The notes under the pieces were generated by a model. It was not told the origin of the DNA. It did no database searches and saw nothing but the letters and a program-made list of their open reading frames with translations. From Streptomyces sp. GSL17-111 (lineage in GTDB: Bacteria; Actinomycetota; Actinomycetes; Streptomycetales; Streptomycetaceae), in the NCBI RefSeq assembly GCF_037911585.1, contig NZ_JBAJNS010000001.1, positions 2,355,001 through 2,419,000 on the forward strand: a stretch of 64,000 nucleotides of DNA. The letters run 5' to 3'. Positions 43,450 through 52,557 of this stretch are shown here, one piece after another. Each line of letters starts with the position of its first letter. The stretch's first letter is position 1. The translations under genes were made by a program, and so were the position numbers.

Positions 43450-44451
43450 TTGTCGTCGTTGTCGTCGTTGTCGTCCACGAGCGAGACCCGCACCGGACTC
43501 CTGTACGGGTTCGCCGCGTACGGCATGTGGGGGCTCCTGCCCCTGTACTGGCACCTGCTCCAGTCGACCTCCGCCGCCGAGGTGATGGCGCACCGCATGG
43601 TGTGGTCGCTGCCGACGGCGGCCCTGATCCTGCTGGCCCTGCGCCGCTGGGCGTGGATCGGCGCGCTGTTCCGCAGGCCCAAGCGGCTCGGGCTCGTCGC
43701 CGTCTCGGCCACGCTGATATCGGTCAACTGGTACCTGTTCATCTGGGCCGTCACCGAGGAGCGCGTGCTGGAGGCCTCCCTCGGCTACTTCATCAACCCC
43801 CTCGTCACCATCGCGATCGGCGTCGTCGTCCTGCGCGAGCGGCTGAGGCCGTTGCAGTGGACGGCCGTCGGCATCGGCGCGGCGGCCGTGGCCGTCATGA
43901 CCGTCGCCTACGGTGAGGTGCCCTGGATCTCCCTGACGCTGGCCGTCACCTTCGCGACCTACAGCCTCGTGAAGAAGCAGACCAGGCTCGACGGCCTGGA
44001 GGGCTTCACCGCCGACTCCCTGCTGCAGTTCCTTCCCGCCCTCGGCTTCCTGCTGTTCCTCGGCGGGCGCGGCGAGTCGACGTTCACCACCGAGGGCCTG
44101 CCGCACGCCCTGCTGCTCGCCGGTGCCGGGCTGGCGACGGCCCTGCCACTGATCCTCTTCGGCGCGGCGGCGATGCGGGTGCCGCTCTCCACCATCGGCC
44201 TGCTCCAGTACCTCGCGCCGACCTTCATGTTCCTGCTGGGCCTGCTCGCCTTCGACGAGCGGATGCCGCCCGAGCGCTGGGCCGGGTTCCTCCTGGTGTG
44301 GGTGGCGCTGTGCGTGCTGACCTTCGACGCCCTGCGCGCCGCCCGGCGCAACCGGACCGCCCTGCGGGAGGCCCGGCGGCGCCGGCCGTCCCCCGCCGGC
44401 GGCGTCACCCCCGCCGACCTCCCGCAGGCCCCCGTCGGCCCGACGTCCTGA
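43450..44451 (+). CDS. rarD: EamA-family transporter RarD
   Basis: The product is 333 aa with ten predicted spans in two EamA repeats, typical of RarD: YGFAAYGMWGLLPLYWHLL, EVMAHRMVWSLP, ISVNWYLFIWAV and STIGLLQYLAPTFMFLLG. The start is one of three in-frame TTG codons (43450, 43459, 43468) inside a 9-base repeat; the first is best spaced from GGAGGAGG at 43435-43442. The name comes from a chloramphenicol-sensitivity locus; the substrate is unknown. Confidence 0.88.
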   Translation: MSSLSSLSSTSETRTGLLYGFAAYGMWGLLPLYWHLLQSTSAAEVMAHRMVWSLPTAALILLALRRWAWIGALFRRPKRLGLVAVSATLISVNWYLFIWAVTEERVLEASLGYFINPLVTIAIGVVVLRERLRPLQWTAVGIGAAAVAVMTVAYGEVPWISLTLAVTFATYSLVKKQTRLDGLEGFTADSLLQFLPALGFLLFLGGRGESTFTTEGLPHALLLAGAGLATALPLILFGAAAMRVPLSTIGLLQYLAPTFMFLLGLLAFDERMPPERWAGFLLVWVALCVLTFDALRAARRNRTALREARRRRPSPAGGVTPADLPQAPVGPTS

Positions 44452-44473
44452 CGCCCGGCCCCGGCCCCGGCCG

Positions 44474-44506
44474 CCCCGGCGCGCCCGAAGCCCGGACGCG
44501 CCGGGG
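44474..44506. terminator. Terminator between convergent genes
   Basis: CCCCGGCGCG (44474-44483) pairs with CGCGCCGGGG (44497-44506) across a 13-base loop, between rarD and the convergent SRPBCC gene. Confidence 0.75.
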
Positions 44507-44577
44507 CCACGACCCCGGCTCAGCCGGGCGCGGCGGCCACCCGGTCCGTCACCCGCCGCCGGGGTACACGCCACCGC

Positions 44578-44937
44578 TCACGCGGCGGCCGGGCACTCCT
44601 CGGCGCCGCGCAGCCCCTCCCGGCCGGAGCGGAGCACCGCCTTCCCCCTCGGTGCAGCGGATATGTCGAGCTGGAACGTCGTGTGGTGGTCGTCCCCATG
44701 CGGGCGGTAGGTGAGCCTGATGCGGTCTCCTGGGCGGTAACTGCGCACTTCGCCGGTCGTCCCCTCCGTCGTCGTGTACTGCGTGCCCTTCTCGGGTGCC
44801 AGCCGCGCACCCGGCCCCGGCCACAGGGCCAGCCCCTCCTCACTGCTGATGAGATCCCACACGGTGGCGGGCGGCAGCGGGATCGTCCGCGACACCCCCA
44901 CCTCCCAGCCGGCGCCCTGTGTGAGTCCTGCGGGCAT
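44578..44937 (-). CDS. SRPBCC-fold protein, C-terminus probably frameshifted
   Basis: The product as read is 119 aa from the ATG at 44937, preceded by GCGAGGAGGCGAG. The START/SRPBCC fold is clear: GWEVGVSRTIPLPPATVWDLI, LWPGPGARLAPEKG, VRSYRPGDRIRLTYRP. The expected C-terminal helix is missing in this frame. It appears in another frame, RERWRVPRRRVTDRVAAAPG, ending at 44520. The break falls about 44585-44620. The natural product would be about 138 aa. It might bind a hydrophobic ligand; the function is unknown. Confidence 0.7.
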   Translation of the reverse strand: MPAGLTQGAGWEVGVSRTIPLPPATVWDLISSEEGLALWPGPGARLAPEKGTQYTTTEGTTGEVRSYRPGDRIRLTYRPHGDDHHTTFQLDISAAPRGKAVLRSGREGLRGAEECPAAA

Positions 44938-45021
44938 GACTCGCCTCCTCGCTCGCGAGCGTGTGCCGGCTCCCCCTCCGGCACCCTCCGACACCTACAA
45001 AGTTAGCGGTCACCACTGACA

Positions 45022-45056
45022 ACGGCCCCTGGGCGCGGGGCGCGCCCAGGGGCCGT
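45022..45056 (-). terminator. Terminator of the ABC exporter operon
   Basis: A perfect 16-bp stem (left arm ACGGCCCCTGGGCGCG, loop GGG) lies 21 bases after the permease stop on the minus strand. Confidence 0.85.
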
Positions 45057-45077
45057 CGAGCAGCGTTCGAGGAGCCC

Positions 45078-46004
45078 TCAGGAGGTGATGTCGCGGGTGG
45101 TGAAGCGGGCCCAGGCGGCCGAGCCGAAGACAGCGGCGTAGACCCCCTGGAGCCCGGCGTTGGCCAGGATGTCGCCCCAGGGGACGGGCGCCCGCAGCAG
45201 GTCCGCGAAGGACATCCAGTGGTAAGGGAACAGGAACGGGTGGACGACGTCGAGCTGCGGGATCGCCCCGACGATCTGCACCGTGATCAGCAGCCCCACC
45301 GTCGCGGACATGGCGGCGATGCCGCTGTTGGTGAGCGTCGAGACGAACAGGCCGAGCGCCGCGAGCCCGACCAGCGAGACGGCCACGGCCACCGCGATGG
45401 CCAGGGCGCGCAGCAGCCCCTCGGAGAGCGGGACGGTGACGCCCGACAGCAGGGTGATGTCCCCGAGTGGGAACAGCGCCGCGCCCACCAGCACCGCCGA
45501 GAGCGCCACGACGAGCGTCGCCAGGAGGCAGAAGACCAGCAGCGCGGCGAACTTCGCCAGCAGCAGCCGGGTGCGTCCGGCGGGGGCGACGAGCAGGTAG
45601 CGCAGGGTGCCCGCGCTCGCCTCGCCCGCCACCGCGTCCCCCGCCACGACGCCGACCGTCATCGGCAGGAAGAACGGGAGGGTGGCCGCGAGCGCGGTGA
45701 ACACCAGGAACAGGCCGTTGTTGGTGATCTGGTTGATGAACGCCGGGCCCTCGCCGCCGTCGCCGCCACCGCCGCCGCCGTCCCCGCCGCCGGTCTCGAT
45801 CTTCACGGCGATGCCGATGAGCACCGGCAGCACCGCGAGGATGCCCAGCAGGGCGAGCGTGCGCCAGCGGCGCAGCGTCACCGTGAGCTCGCTGCGGAAG
45901 AGGGAGAGCGTCCACAGCGGGGACGGGCGCCGGACGGCCGGCTGTGGTCCGCTCGCGGCGGCCTCCGTGCGTTCGGCGCTCACCACCCCGTCAGCCGGCG
46001 ACAT
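45078..46004 (-). CDS. ABC-2 type transporter permease
   Basis: The product is 308 aa with six predicted spans. It belongs to the ABC-2/NatB-like group: VVAGDAVAGEASAGTLRYLLVAPAGRTRLLLAKF is the usual cytosolic loop. A Gly-rich run (GGGDGGGGGGDGGEG) in the first outer loop is an odd expansion. It overlaps the ATPase gene by 14 bases. Together they form a two-component exporter of unknown cargo. Confidence 0.88.
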   Translation of the reverse strand: MSPADGVVSAERTEAAASGPQPAVRRPSPLWTLSLFRSELTVTLRRWRTLALLGILAVLPVLIGIAVKIETGGGDGGGGGGDGGEGPAFINQITNNGLFLVFTALAATLPFFLPMTVGVVAGDAVAGEASAGTLRYLLVAPAGRTRLLLAKFAALLVFCLLATLVVALSAVLVGAALFPLGDITLLSGVTVPLSEGLLRALAIAVAVAVSLVGLAALGLFVSTLTNSGIAAMSATVGLLITVQIVGAIPQLDVVHPFLFPYHWMSFADLLRAPVPWGDILANAGLQGVYAAVFGSAAWARFTTRDITS

Positions 46005-46953
46005 CGAAGCCCTCCCCGGTCAGTGCCACGAAGGCGTCCTCCAGTGAGCCGTTCTCCACGCCGAAGGAGCGCACGCGGACGCCCGCGTGGACGAGGGCGG
46101 CGTTGAGGTCGGCCAGGTCGGTGCCCGGCTCGGCGGGCGGGTCACCGGTGACGCGGTCCCCCTCCGTGCTCAGCGCCGTCACGCCGTGCTCCTTCAGCAC
46201 CGAGGCGGCGTCGCCCGCGTCCGGGGTGGTGACCACCAGACGCCCCCGCACCCCGGCGGCCAGCTCGGCGACCGGGCCCTGGGTGAGCAGCCGTCCCCGC
46301 GCCATGACGGCGGTGTGCGTGCAGACCTGCTCGACCTCGTCCAGCAGGTGCGAGGAGAGGAAGACGGTCGTGCCGTCCCCCGCCAGCTCGCGGACGAGGG
46401 TGCGCATCTCCCGCATGCCCTGCGGGTCCAGGCCGTTCGTCGGCTCGTCCAGGATCAGCAGCTCCCGGGGCTGGAGGAGCGCGACGGCCAGGCCGAGGCG
46501 CTGCTTCATGCCCAGCGAGTACGTCCGGGCGTGTTTGCGGGCCGCCGCCCCCAGGCCGACGCGGTCCAGCGCGGCGTCGATGCGGGCGCGGCGCGTGGCC
46601 GGGTCGGCGGTGGGGTCGGCGGCGTCGAACCGGGCCAGGTTGTCCCGGCCGGAGAGGAACCCGTACAGCGCCGGGCCCTCGATGAGGGCGCCCACCTTCG
46701 GCAGCACCCGCCGCGCGTCGGCCGGCATGGGCCGGCCGAGCAGGGCGGCGCTGCCGTCGGTGGGCGTGACGAGCCCGAGCAGCATCCGGATGGTGGTCGT
46801 CTTCCCGGAGCCGTTCGGGCCGAGGAAGCCGAAGACGCTGCCGCGCGGCACGCGCAGGTCCAGGCCGTCGACGGCGAGCTGACCGCCGCGGAACCGTTTG
46901 CTCAGCCCGCGGGCCTCCACTGCCGGTTCCCCGGCGGTCGGCGGCGCGTCCAT
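45991..46953 (-). CDS. ABC transporter ATP-binding protein
   Basis: The product is 320 aa. Walker A GPNGSGKTT, Q-loop, signature YSLGMKQRLG, Walker B LLILDEPTNGLDP and the switch His in LSSHLLDE are all present. It is of the DrrA/CcmA type, which pairs with ABC-2 permeases for lipid or drug export. A lipoprotein-carrier-like gene 59 bases upstream is on the same strand and may belong to the same unit. Confidence 0.92.
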   Translation of the reverse strand: MDAPPTAGEPAVEARGLSKRFRGGQLAVDGLDLRVPRGSVFGFLGPNGSGKTTTIRMLLGLVTPTDGSAALLGRPMPADARRVLPKVGALIEGPALYGFLSGRDNLARFDAADPTADPATRRARIDAALDRVGLGAAARKHARTYSLGMKQRLGLAVALLQPRELLILDEPTNGLDPQGMREMRTLVRELAGDGTTVFLSSHLLDEVEQVCTHTAVMARGRLLTQGPVAELAAGVRGRLVVTTPDAGDAASVLKEHGVTALSTEGDRVTGDPPAEPGTDLADLNAALVHAGVRVRSFGVENGSLEDAFVALTGEGFDVAG

Positions 46954-47012
46954 GTGTCTCCCTCGTCGTCCCCGTCGCGGTCGTGCGCGGGGGCGGTCGT
47001 GCGCGTGGGTGG

Positions 47013-48272
47013 TCAGTCCGTCCCGGCGGCCTTCAGCAGCCCGTCCTTGGTGACGGCCCCGACGTAGACGCTGCCGTCCTCGGTGATCAGCGCGTTGACC
47101 AGCGTGGTGCTGAACAGCCGCCCCTCGCCGAACTCACCGCTGACCTGCTCCGAGAACGCGTCCAGCAGCGGCTGCGCCTCCGGGGAGTTCAGCTCGCCGC
47201 CCGCGAGGCCCTCGGGCGCCTCGACCTTGACGACGGCGTCCCAGCCCTCACCGATGACCTCCGCGCCCTCGCCCAGGCCCTCGGCGCCGTCGGCACCCGG
47301 CAGGCCGGGGAGCCCGTCCAGGCCCTCGGGCAGGCCGTTCAGACCGCGCCCGTGCTTCTCGGCCGACTCCTCCGCCTCGGTGACGTCGGTGCCCTTCGGC
47401 GGCGTGAAGTCGAACAGGTCGGCGGACGGCTTCGCGAAGTCGACCTTCGTGTAGCCCGCCTCGACGACGGGGGCGCCCGTGCCCTTCGCGTCCAGGGTGA
47501 CGCGCAGCGGCGTGCCGTTCTCGGCGTCCACGGCGATGCGGACGGCGTCGACCGTGGAGTCCGGCGCGTCCTTCGGGGCGATGGCCAGCACGTAGGCGTC
47601 CCGCCCGGCGACGCTCGTGGTGCCGTCCACCGTGACGGACGTCGAGCCGTCGACGGCCGCGAGCGCCTGCTCGGCCGCCTCCTGCGGGGTGAGCGAGCCG
47701 GGGCCGCCCATGCCGTGCTCCTTGCCGCCCTCCGGGGCTTCGGGCAGCTCGGCGTGGAAGGCGGTGTCGCTGGCGCTGTCGTACGCCCACAGCTCGCCCT
47801 CGTTGCGGATCAGGCTGTACTCGGCGGCGTCCTCCACCAGGGAGACGCGCTGCCGCTCGGGGCCGTCCAGGGCGACCCGCAGGGTGTGGTCGCCCGCGAG
47901 GAGCCCGGTCAGCTTCCCCGCCGGGTCGGCCGGTGAGCCCGTCTCGTCCTCGGCCCGGCCTCCCTCACCGTCCTCGCCCTTCTCCTCGGGGCCCCCGGAG
48001 TGGCCGCCGAAGAGGCCGCCGCCGTCGGACGCGGCGTCCAGCCCGGGAATGCCCAGGTCGGAGCTGAGCTCGACGGTGCCGGAGAGCTGTTCGACGTCGG
48101 ATTCCGCGATCTTCGTGATGAGTTCCTGCGCCGTGATGTCCGGCAGGTCCGGGTCGCCGCTGTCGGCGAGGGCCGGAACCAGGCCGACACCCGCCGCCGC
48201 GACGGCCGCCACCGCGACGGGTACCGCGTACCGCATCGCCTTGTTGCGCGACGTGCTGGGCCGGTGTGCCAT
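47013..48272 (-). CDS. Secreted LolA/DUF2092-like carrier protein
   Basis: The product is 419 aa from the ATG at 48272, with GGAGG eleven bases upstream. A signal peptide (RYAVPVAVAAVAAAGVGLVPALA) ends near residue 35. The mature part resembles LolA-like half-barrels: LSGTVELSSDLGIPGL, LRVALDGPERQRVSLVEDAAEYSLIRN, RDAYVLAIAPKD, VRIAVDAENGTPLRVTLDAKG. Two Gly/Pro-rich inserts interrupt it. It may bind a lipid outside the membrane. Placement directly upstream of the ABC exporter suggests cooperation. Confidence 0.8.
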   Translation of the reverse strand: MAHRPSTSRNKAMRYAVPVAVAAVAAAGVGLVPALADSGDPDLPDITAQELITKIAESDVEQLSGTVELSSDLGIPGLDAASDGGGLFGGHSGGPEEKGEDGEGGRAEDETGSPADPAGKLTGLLAGDHTLRVALDGPERQRVSLVEDAAEYSLIRNEGELWAYDSASDTAFHAELPEAPEGGKEHGMGGPGSLTPQEAAEQALAAVDGSTSVTVDGTTSVAGRDAYVLAIAPKDAPDSTVDAVRIAVDAENGTPLRVTLDAKGTGAPVVEAGYTKVDFAKPSADLFDFTPPKGTDVTEAEESAEKHGRGLNGLPEGLDGLPGLPGADGAEGLGEGAEVIGEGWDAVVKVEAPEGLAGGELNSPEAQPLLDAFSEQVSGEFGEGRLFSTTLVNALITEDGSVYVGAVTKDGLLKAAGTD

Positions 48273-48479
48273 AAGTGCGCTACCTCCGTACGTGGGCGGC
48301 GTCCACCCCCTGGTGTCCTCCGCCGCCATTGTCACCCGTAACGGTGCGGGGTGGTATGACCAGCCCATCAGATCGGGGCGATTCCGGCGTCACCCGACAG
48401 GGCCAACCCCGCTACACCCCGGGGATGACGTCCGCACCGGCAGGTCGCACCCGTCCCTTAGGGGTCGCGCCGGGCCGGG

Positions 48480-49028
48480 TCAGGGCGTGCCGGTGCCGTC
48501 CCCGCGGTAGTCCCGCTCCAGCAGGCCGAGCAGCACCTCGTCCAGAAACGCGCCCATGACCCAGGCCGAGGAGCGCAGCACGCCCTCGCGGACGAAACCG
48601 TTGCGCTCGGCCGCGCGCAGCATGGCGACGTTGTCCGCCAGCGTCTCGATCTGCAGCCGCTGCAGGCTGCGCACCACGAACCCGTAGTGGCACAGCGCCC
48701 CCACCACGTCCGTGCCGTAGCCCTGGCCCCGGGCGGACGGCAGCAGCCCCAGCCCGATGTGCGCCGACCGGTTGTGCGGGTCGATGCCCCACAGGTTCGC
48801 GGTGCCCACCAGCGTGCCGCCCGCCAGCTCCACCACGGAGAACGAGACGCTCCCCTCCTGCGCCTCGTCCACCACGAGACGCGGGTCCTTCGTGCCGGGC
48901 TTCACCGGCCGCCACGGCCCGCCCTCGGACCGCGCGGCGTTCACCACGTCGTTGTAGAGCTCGGCCCGCAGGATCGGGATGTCCTCGTCGTGCCGGGCCC
49001 GCAGCCCGACCTTGCCGCCTTTGAGCAT
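48480..49028 (-). CDS. GNAT acetyltransferase, RimJ/RimL type
   Basis: The product is 182 aa. The acetyl-CoA motif A appears as HIGLGLLPSARGQGYGTDVVGAL, with LQIETLADNVAMLRAAERNGF after it. It would transfer an acetyl group to an N-terminus or small amine. It is divergent from the ketopantoate-reductase-like gene, with a 143-base shared promoter region. The target is unknown. Confidence 0.88.
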   Translation of the reverse strand: MLKGGKVGLRARHDEDIPILRAELYNDVVNAARSEGGPWRPVKPGTKDPRLVVDEAQEGSVSFSVVELAGGTLVGTANLWGIDPHNRSAHIGLGLLPSARGQGYGTDVVGALCHYGFVVRSLQRLQIETLADNVAMLRAAERNGFVREGVLRSSAWVMGAFLDEVLLGLLERDYRGDGTGTP

Positions 49029-49171
49029 GCGAGCTTCCTATCCGGGGCCACGGGCGGTCCGCAAACGCTTTTCGCCGGTGCGGCTCCGCCGGGCGTTGGG
49101 CCCGCGACGCCCGGGGGCTGGGCCACCGGCCCAACCGCCGGTACCGTCGGGTAACTCCGGAAGGGGACACG

Positions 49172-50206
49172 GTGAGAGTTGCGGTACTCGGCGCCGGCAG
49201 CATCGGCTGCCACCTGGGCGGACACCTGGCGCGGCACGCGGACGTGACGCTGGTCGGCCGCCCGTCCGTCCTCGACGGCCTGGCCGACGGGCTGACCCTC
49301 AGCGGCGCGGGCCGCCCCCGCACCCGCATCCCGCCGGAGCTGCTCACCCGCACCACCGACCCCGACGCGCTGGCCGGAGCCGACTGCGTCCTGGTCACCG
49401 TCAAGTCCGCCGCGACGGCCGCGGCCGCCCGCGAACTGGCCGGACGGCTGCGCCCGGACACCACCGTCGTCAGCTTCCAGAACGGACTGCACAACGCGCG
49501 CCTGCTGCGGGACGCCCTGCCGCAGGCCGTCGTGCTCGCCGGGATGGTGCCGTACAACGTCGTCCACACCGAGCCCGGCACGTTCCACCAGGGCACCACC
49601 GGGGCGCTGATGCTCGACGCCCACCCGGCCGCGCGTCCGCTGGTCGCGGCGCTGCGGGCGGCCGGGCTCGACGTCCAGCCGCGCGCGGACATGCCGCGCG
49701 TCCAGCACGCCAAGCTGCTGATGAACCTCAACAACGCCGTGAACGCCCTCTCCGGCCTCCCCCTGCGCGAACAACTCGGGCAGCGCGCCTACCGGCTGTG
49801 CCTCGCCCGGTGCCAGGAGGAGGCGCTGGCGGCGTTCGCCGCCGCAGGCATCCGTCCGGCCCGCCTGGGCCCCGTCCCGGCCCGCCTCACGCCCTGGGTG
49901 CTGCGCCTGCCGGACGCCCTCTTCCGCCGGGTGGCCGCCGCGAGCCTCGCCGTCGACGCCCACGCCCGCTCCTCGATGTGGGAGGACCTGGAGCGCGGAC
50001 GCGCCACCGAGGTCGACGCACTCCAGGGCGAGGTCGTCGCGATGGCCCGACGCCACGGCCTCCCCGCCCCGGCCAACGCCCGCCTCGCCGCCCTCGTCCA
50101 CGCCGCCGAACAGCCCGGCCCCCACCACCCCTGGACCGGCCCCGCCCTCCTCCACGCCCTCTCCCGCACCCCGGACGCGACGCCCGGCCGTCCCGCCGAA
50201 CGCTGA
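49172..50206 (+). CDS. Ketopantoate reductase family protein (PanE/ApbA)
   Basis: The product is 344 aa from a GTG at 49172 with GGAAGGGG upstream. The N-terminal Rossmann motif is VAVLGAGSIGCHLGGHLA; VTVKSAATAAAA and SFQNGLHNARLL follow, and the helical domain has the catalytic Lys in HAKLLMNLNNAVNALSG. The family reduces ketopantoate to pantoate with NADPH for CoA synthesis, but many genomes have several paralogues with other substrates, so the exact reaction is uncertain. Confidence 0.85.
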   Translation: MRVAVLGAGSIGCHLGGHLARHADVTLVGRPSVLDGLADGLTLSGAGRPRTRIPPELLTRTTDPDALAGADCVLVTVKSAATAAAARELAGRLRPDTTVVSFQNGLHNARLLRDALPQAVVLAGMVPYNVVHTEPGTFHQGTTGALMLDAHPAARPLVAALRAAGLDVQPRADMPRVQHAKLLMNLNNAVNALSGLPLREQLGQRAYRLCLARCQEEALAAFAAAGIRPARLGPVPARLTPWVLRLPDALFRRVAAASLAVDAHARSSMWEDLERGRATEVDALQGEVVAMARRHGLPAPANARLAALVHAAEQPGPHHPWTGPALLHALSRTPDATPGRPAER

Positions 50207-50338
50207 ACGACAGTGCTCCGAGTGCGACCCGCGTTTCCCGTTCCGTCAACCGAGCACGCTTGACCTGCTTGGCAGGGCTCGGGAGCATCGACACGGACAC
50301 GGCACGCTGCCAGCAGGTGACAGAGGGGAACGCAGTCC

Positions 50339-50530
50339 ATGAAGGTGACCAAACTGGTCAGTACGTGCGACATCAAGGACTGTCCGACCATCTACGCCAC
50401 GGATCGCGGCACCTTCCTGATTCAGGGTGAGACGCCGACCGATCACGGACTGCGGATTCCAGTCCACGAAACCGTGGTCGAGATCCCGGCGGAGCTCCTT
50501 CGAAAGGCCGTGCGTGACCACCTCGTCTAG
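50339..50530 (+). CDS. Small conserved protein preceding DUF6879 gene
   Basis: The product is 63 aa: MKVTKLVSTCDIKDCPTIYATDRGT, then QGETPTDHGLRIPVHETVVEIP. Two Cys lie close together near residue 10-15, a possible metal or disulfide pair. GAGGGGAACGCAGTCC precedes the ATG. Small proteins like this go with DUF6879 and XRE genes in Streptomyces as far as I recall. The last 17 bases overlap the next gene. Confidence 0.7.
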   Translation: MKVTKLVSTCDIKDCPTIYATDRGTFLIQGETPTDHGLRIPVHETVVEIPAELLRKAVRDHLV

Positions 50531-51038
50531 AGCCCTCGCTGATCTCTTCGACACCTTTGAGCGCGACGCGTTTCGACTGGAGACACTGAACGACTACAGT
50601 CGGTCCGGAAATATCGACGCCTATCGCGCGTTCCTTGCCGGAAGCCCACAACCGGAGGACTACAACGCGGCCTGGATCGATGAACTGCGCTCGCACACCG
50701 AGATGGGTAAACGCGTTCACAGGGTCCACGTGCTGTCCCGCCCGCTCACCGAGTACCTGAGGTTCGAACTCGGCTGGGGATACCGAAAAAACATGTCGGG
50801 CGGCGAGGAATTTGCCATCCTCGACATCACCGACCAACCGAATCCACTTGAGGGCGTCCCGGACTTCTGGATCTTCGACTCCGCGCATGTCGCAGTCATG
50901 CATTACGACTCGAGTGGAGGGTATGAAGGCGCAGAGATTCTGCCCGCAGAGAGAGCTACAGACTTCGCACGGTTCCGCGACACAGCACTCGCGCACGCAC
51001 AACCTTTTACGGAATGGTGGGCCACGCACGGATCGTGA
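50514..51038 (+). CDS. DUF6879 family protein
   Basis: The product is 174 aa from a GTG at 50514. It contains the family features FDTFERDAFRLETLNDYS, RVHVLSRPLTEYLRFELGWGYRKN and FWIFDSAHVAVMHYD. DUF6879 proteins are encoded with XRE/DUF5753 regulators in actinomycetes; function unknown. The stop overlaps the next GTG (GTGA). Base composition is visibly richer in A/T than the flanking housekeeping genes. Confidence 0.85.
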   Translation: MTTSSRALADLFDTFERDAFRLETLNDYSRSGNIDAYRAFLAGSPQPEDYNAAWIDELRSHTEMGKRVHRVHVLSRPLTEYLRFELGWGYRKNMSGGEEFAILDITDQPNPLEGVPDFWIFDSAHVAVMHYDSSGGYEGAEILPAERATDFARFRDTALAHAQPFTEWWATHGS

Positions 51039-51865
51039 ACAGAGCACAAATCGGCGCCGCCCTGCGGACCCTGCGCCTCACGTCCGGCAGGGAGGCCAAA
51101 GCAGTGGCGCGCCGTGCCCTCATGTCTCCCTCGAAACTGTCGAAGATCGAGAACGCAAGGCTCGCCCCAAGCGCAACCGACGTGGAACGTATCCTGACCG
51201 CGATCGGGGTCTCGGATGAAGTCAAGGCCGAGTACACGGAGGCAGCCCGCGCATCCGCGACCGAAGCAACAGCGTGGCGCCTGCTCAAACGCAGTGGATT
51301 GCACAAGGGCCAAGAAGCCGCTAGGGCTCTGGAATCTCAAATGTCAACGCTGCGATTGTTCCAGCCCTCGCTTGTACCAGGCCTCCTTCAGACTCCGGAG
51401 TACATCCGCTCCATTCTGCAACGCCATTGCCTCAGCACTGACTCGCTCACACGCACGGTTAATTCCCGCATCGAACGGCAGGCCGTTCTCTACGACCAAA
51501 CGAAGTTGCTGCGGTTCATCATCACGGAAACCGTCCTCCACTGGAGGATTGTGTCGCCTCCCATGATGGCCGCACAGCTTGACCGTATCAGTTCGCTTTC
51601 ACGGCTGGCTCACATCGATATTCGTATAGTTCCCCTGCAAATCCAGCAAGATGACATCGCCAGCCACGCTTTTGTCATCCGCGATGACACCCTGGTCACT
51701 GTGGAAACGATTCACGCAGAGATCGTCGCCACTGACCCACGTGACGTCAATCTCTACGTGGACAAATTCGCAGGCTTCGAGAGAAAAGCTATCGCGGGTG
51801 AAGAGATGCGAGAGCTACTGGAGCACACTCGGAACGAATTCTTGCGGGAACAAGAAATCGGATAG
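51035..51865 (+). CDS. XRE-family regulator with DUF5753 domain
   Basis: The product is 276 aa from the GTG at 51035, chosen for the GTGA overlap. The helix-turn-helix covers LRTLRLTSGREAKAVARRALMSPSKLSKIENARL. The DUF5753 domain follows, with LFQPSLVPGLLQTPEYIRSIL, VNSRIERQAVLYDQ and IDIRIVPLQIQQD. This class is a developmental or antibiotic regulator in Streptomyces, often controlled by a small partner. Here the coupled partner is the DUF6879 protein. Confidence 0.92.
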   Translation: MNRAQIGAALRTLRLTSGREAKAVARRALMSPSKLSKIENARLAPSATDVERILTAIGVSDEVKAEYTEAARASATEATAWRLLKRSGLHKGQEAARALESQMSTLRLFQPSLVPGLLQTPEYIRSILQRHCLSTDSLTRTVNSRIERQAVLYDQTKLLRFIITETVLHWRIVSPPMMAAQLDRISSLSRLAHIDIRIVPLQIQQDDIASHAFVIRDDTLVTVETIHAEIVATDPRDVNLYVDKFAGFERKAIAGEEMRELLEHTRNEFLREQEIG

Positions 51866-51994
51866 AAAACTCGGCGCGGCTCAGGGAAAATCGGACTCAC
51901 GTCGCCCCGGCCAGTCTCATACCCGTGAGACGGACCCACCCGGCTCGACCGAAAAATGCGGTTACCCCTCCCCCGTGACACGAGGAGATCCGGC

Positions 51995-52477
51995 ATGAGC
52001 ACAGCAATCCACACTCGAACTCGCGATCCACGCGTCATTCTCAACGCAGTACAGGAGCGTGTCCCGCATCTGGTCGAGGATGTGGCAGTTCCCGACCTCT
52101 GGGAGCGGGAAGTAGCTCTCCTGCTGCGAGACAGCGTTGCGGTACGCAGCCTGGCCGAGCGCATCCTGGGACAAGGCATCGCGTACCTGATCACCGCCAT
52201 GGAGAAGCCGGGCGTCGACATGGGCGTGGGCTACACCGTGGACATCGGTGTGCACCAGCTCATCCTGGACACGCCGTTGTACTTCGCTTTGTGTGCGCAG
52301 TACAACGGCGGGCTGTACAAGCACCACGCCCCCCTGATCGAACGCCGCAAGGATGGCACCGTACTGCGCACCGCCGAGCTCGTGCGCCGCAATGGATTTG
52401 CCGTGGATGACGAGTTGTGGGAGGTGGACGCGTCCGACTGCTCGCCATGTGACGACAAGGTCCCCGACAGCCACTGA
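51995..52477 (+). CDS. Conserved hypothetical protein
   Basis: The product is 160 aa from the ATG at 51995, with CGAGGAG upstream. It has a helical first half (RVILNAVQERVPHLVEDVAVPDLWEREVALLLRDSVAVRSLAERIL) and a beta-rich second half (YTVDIGVHQLILDTPLYFALC). No motif I can name. The end is a polar tail with two Cys (DCSPCDD). A strong hairpin follows, so it ends the XRE/DUF6879 group. Confidence 0.65.
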   Translation: MSTAIHTRTRDPRVILNAVQERVPHLVEDVAVPDLWEREVALLLRDSVAVRSLAERILGQGIAYLITAMEKPGVDMGVGYTVDIGVHQLILDTPLYFALCAQYNGGLYKHHAPLIERRKDGTVLRTAELVRRNGFAVDDELWEVDASDCSPCDDKVPDSH

Positions 52478-52491
52478 CGCACGGCCGGCGT

Positions 52492-52520
52492 CCTCGCCCC
52501 AGCACGCGGCTGGGGCGAGG
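52492..52520 (+). terminator. Hairpin terminator
   Basis: CCTCGCCCCAG and CTGGGGCGAGG form a perfect 11-bp stem around a seven-base loop, between the hypothetical gene and the methyltransferase gene. Confidence 0.85.
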
Positions 52521-52557
52521 GTCGGTCAGTCACTTTTCGACGCGGAGGAAAGTTCCG

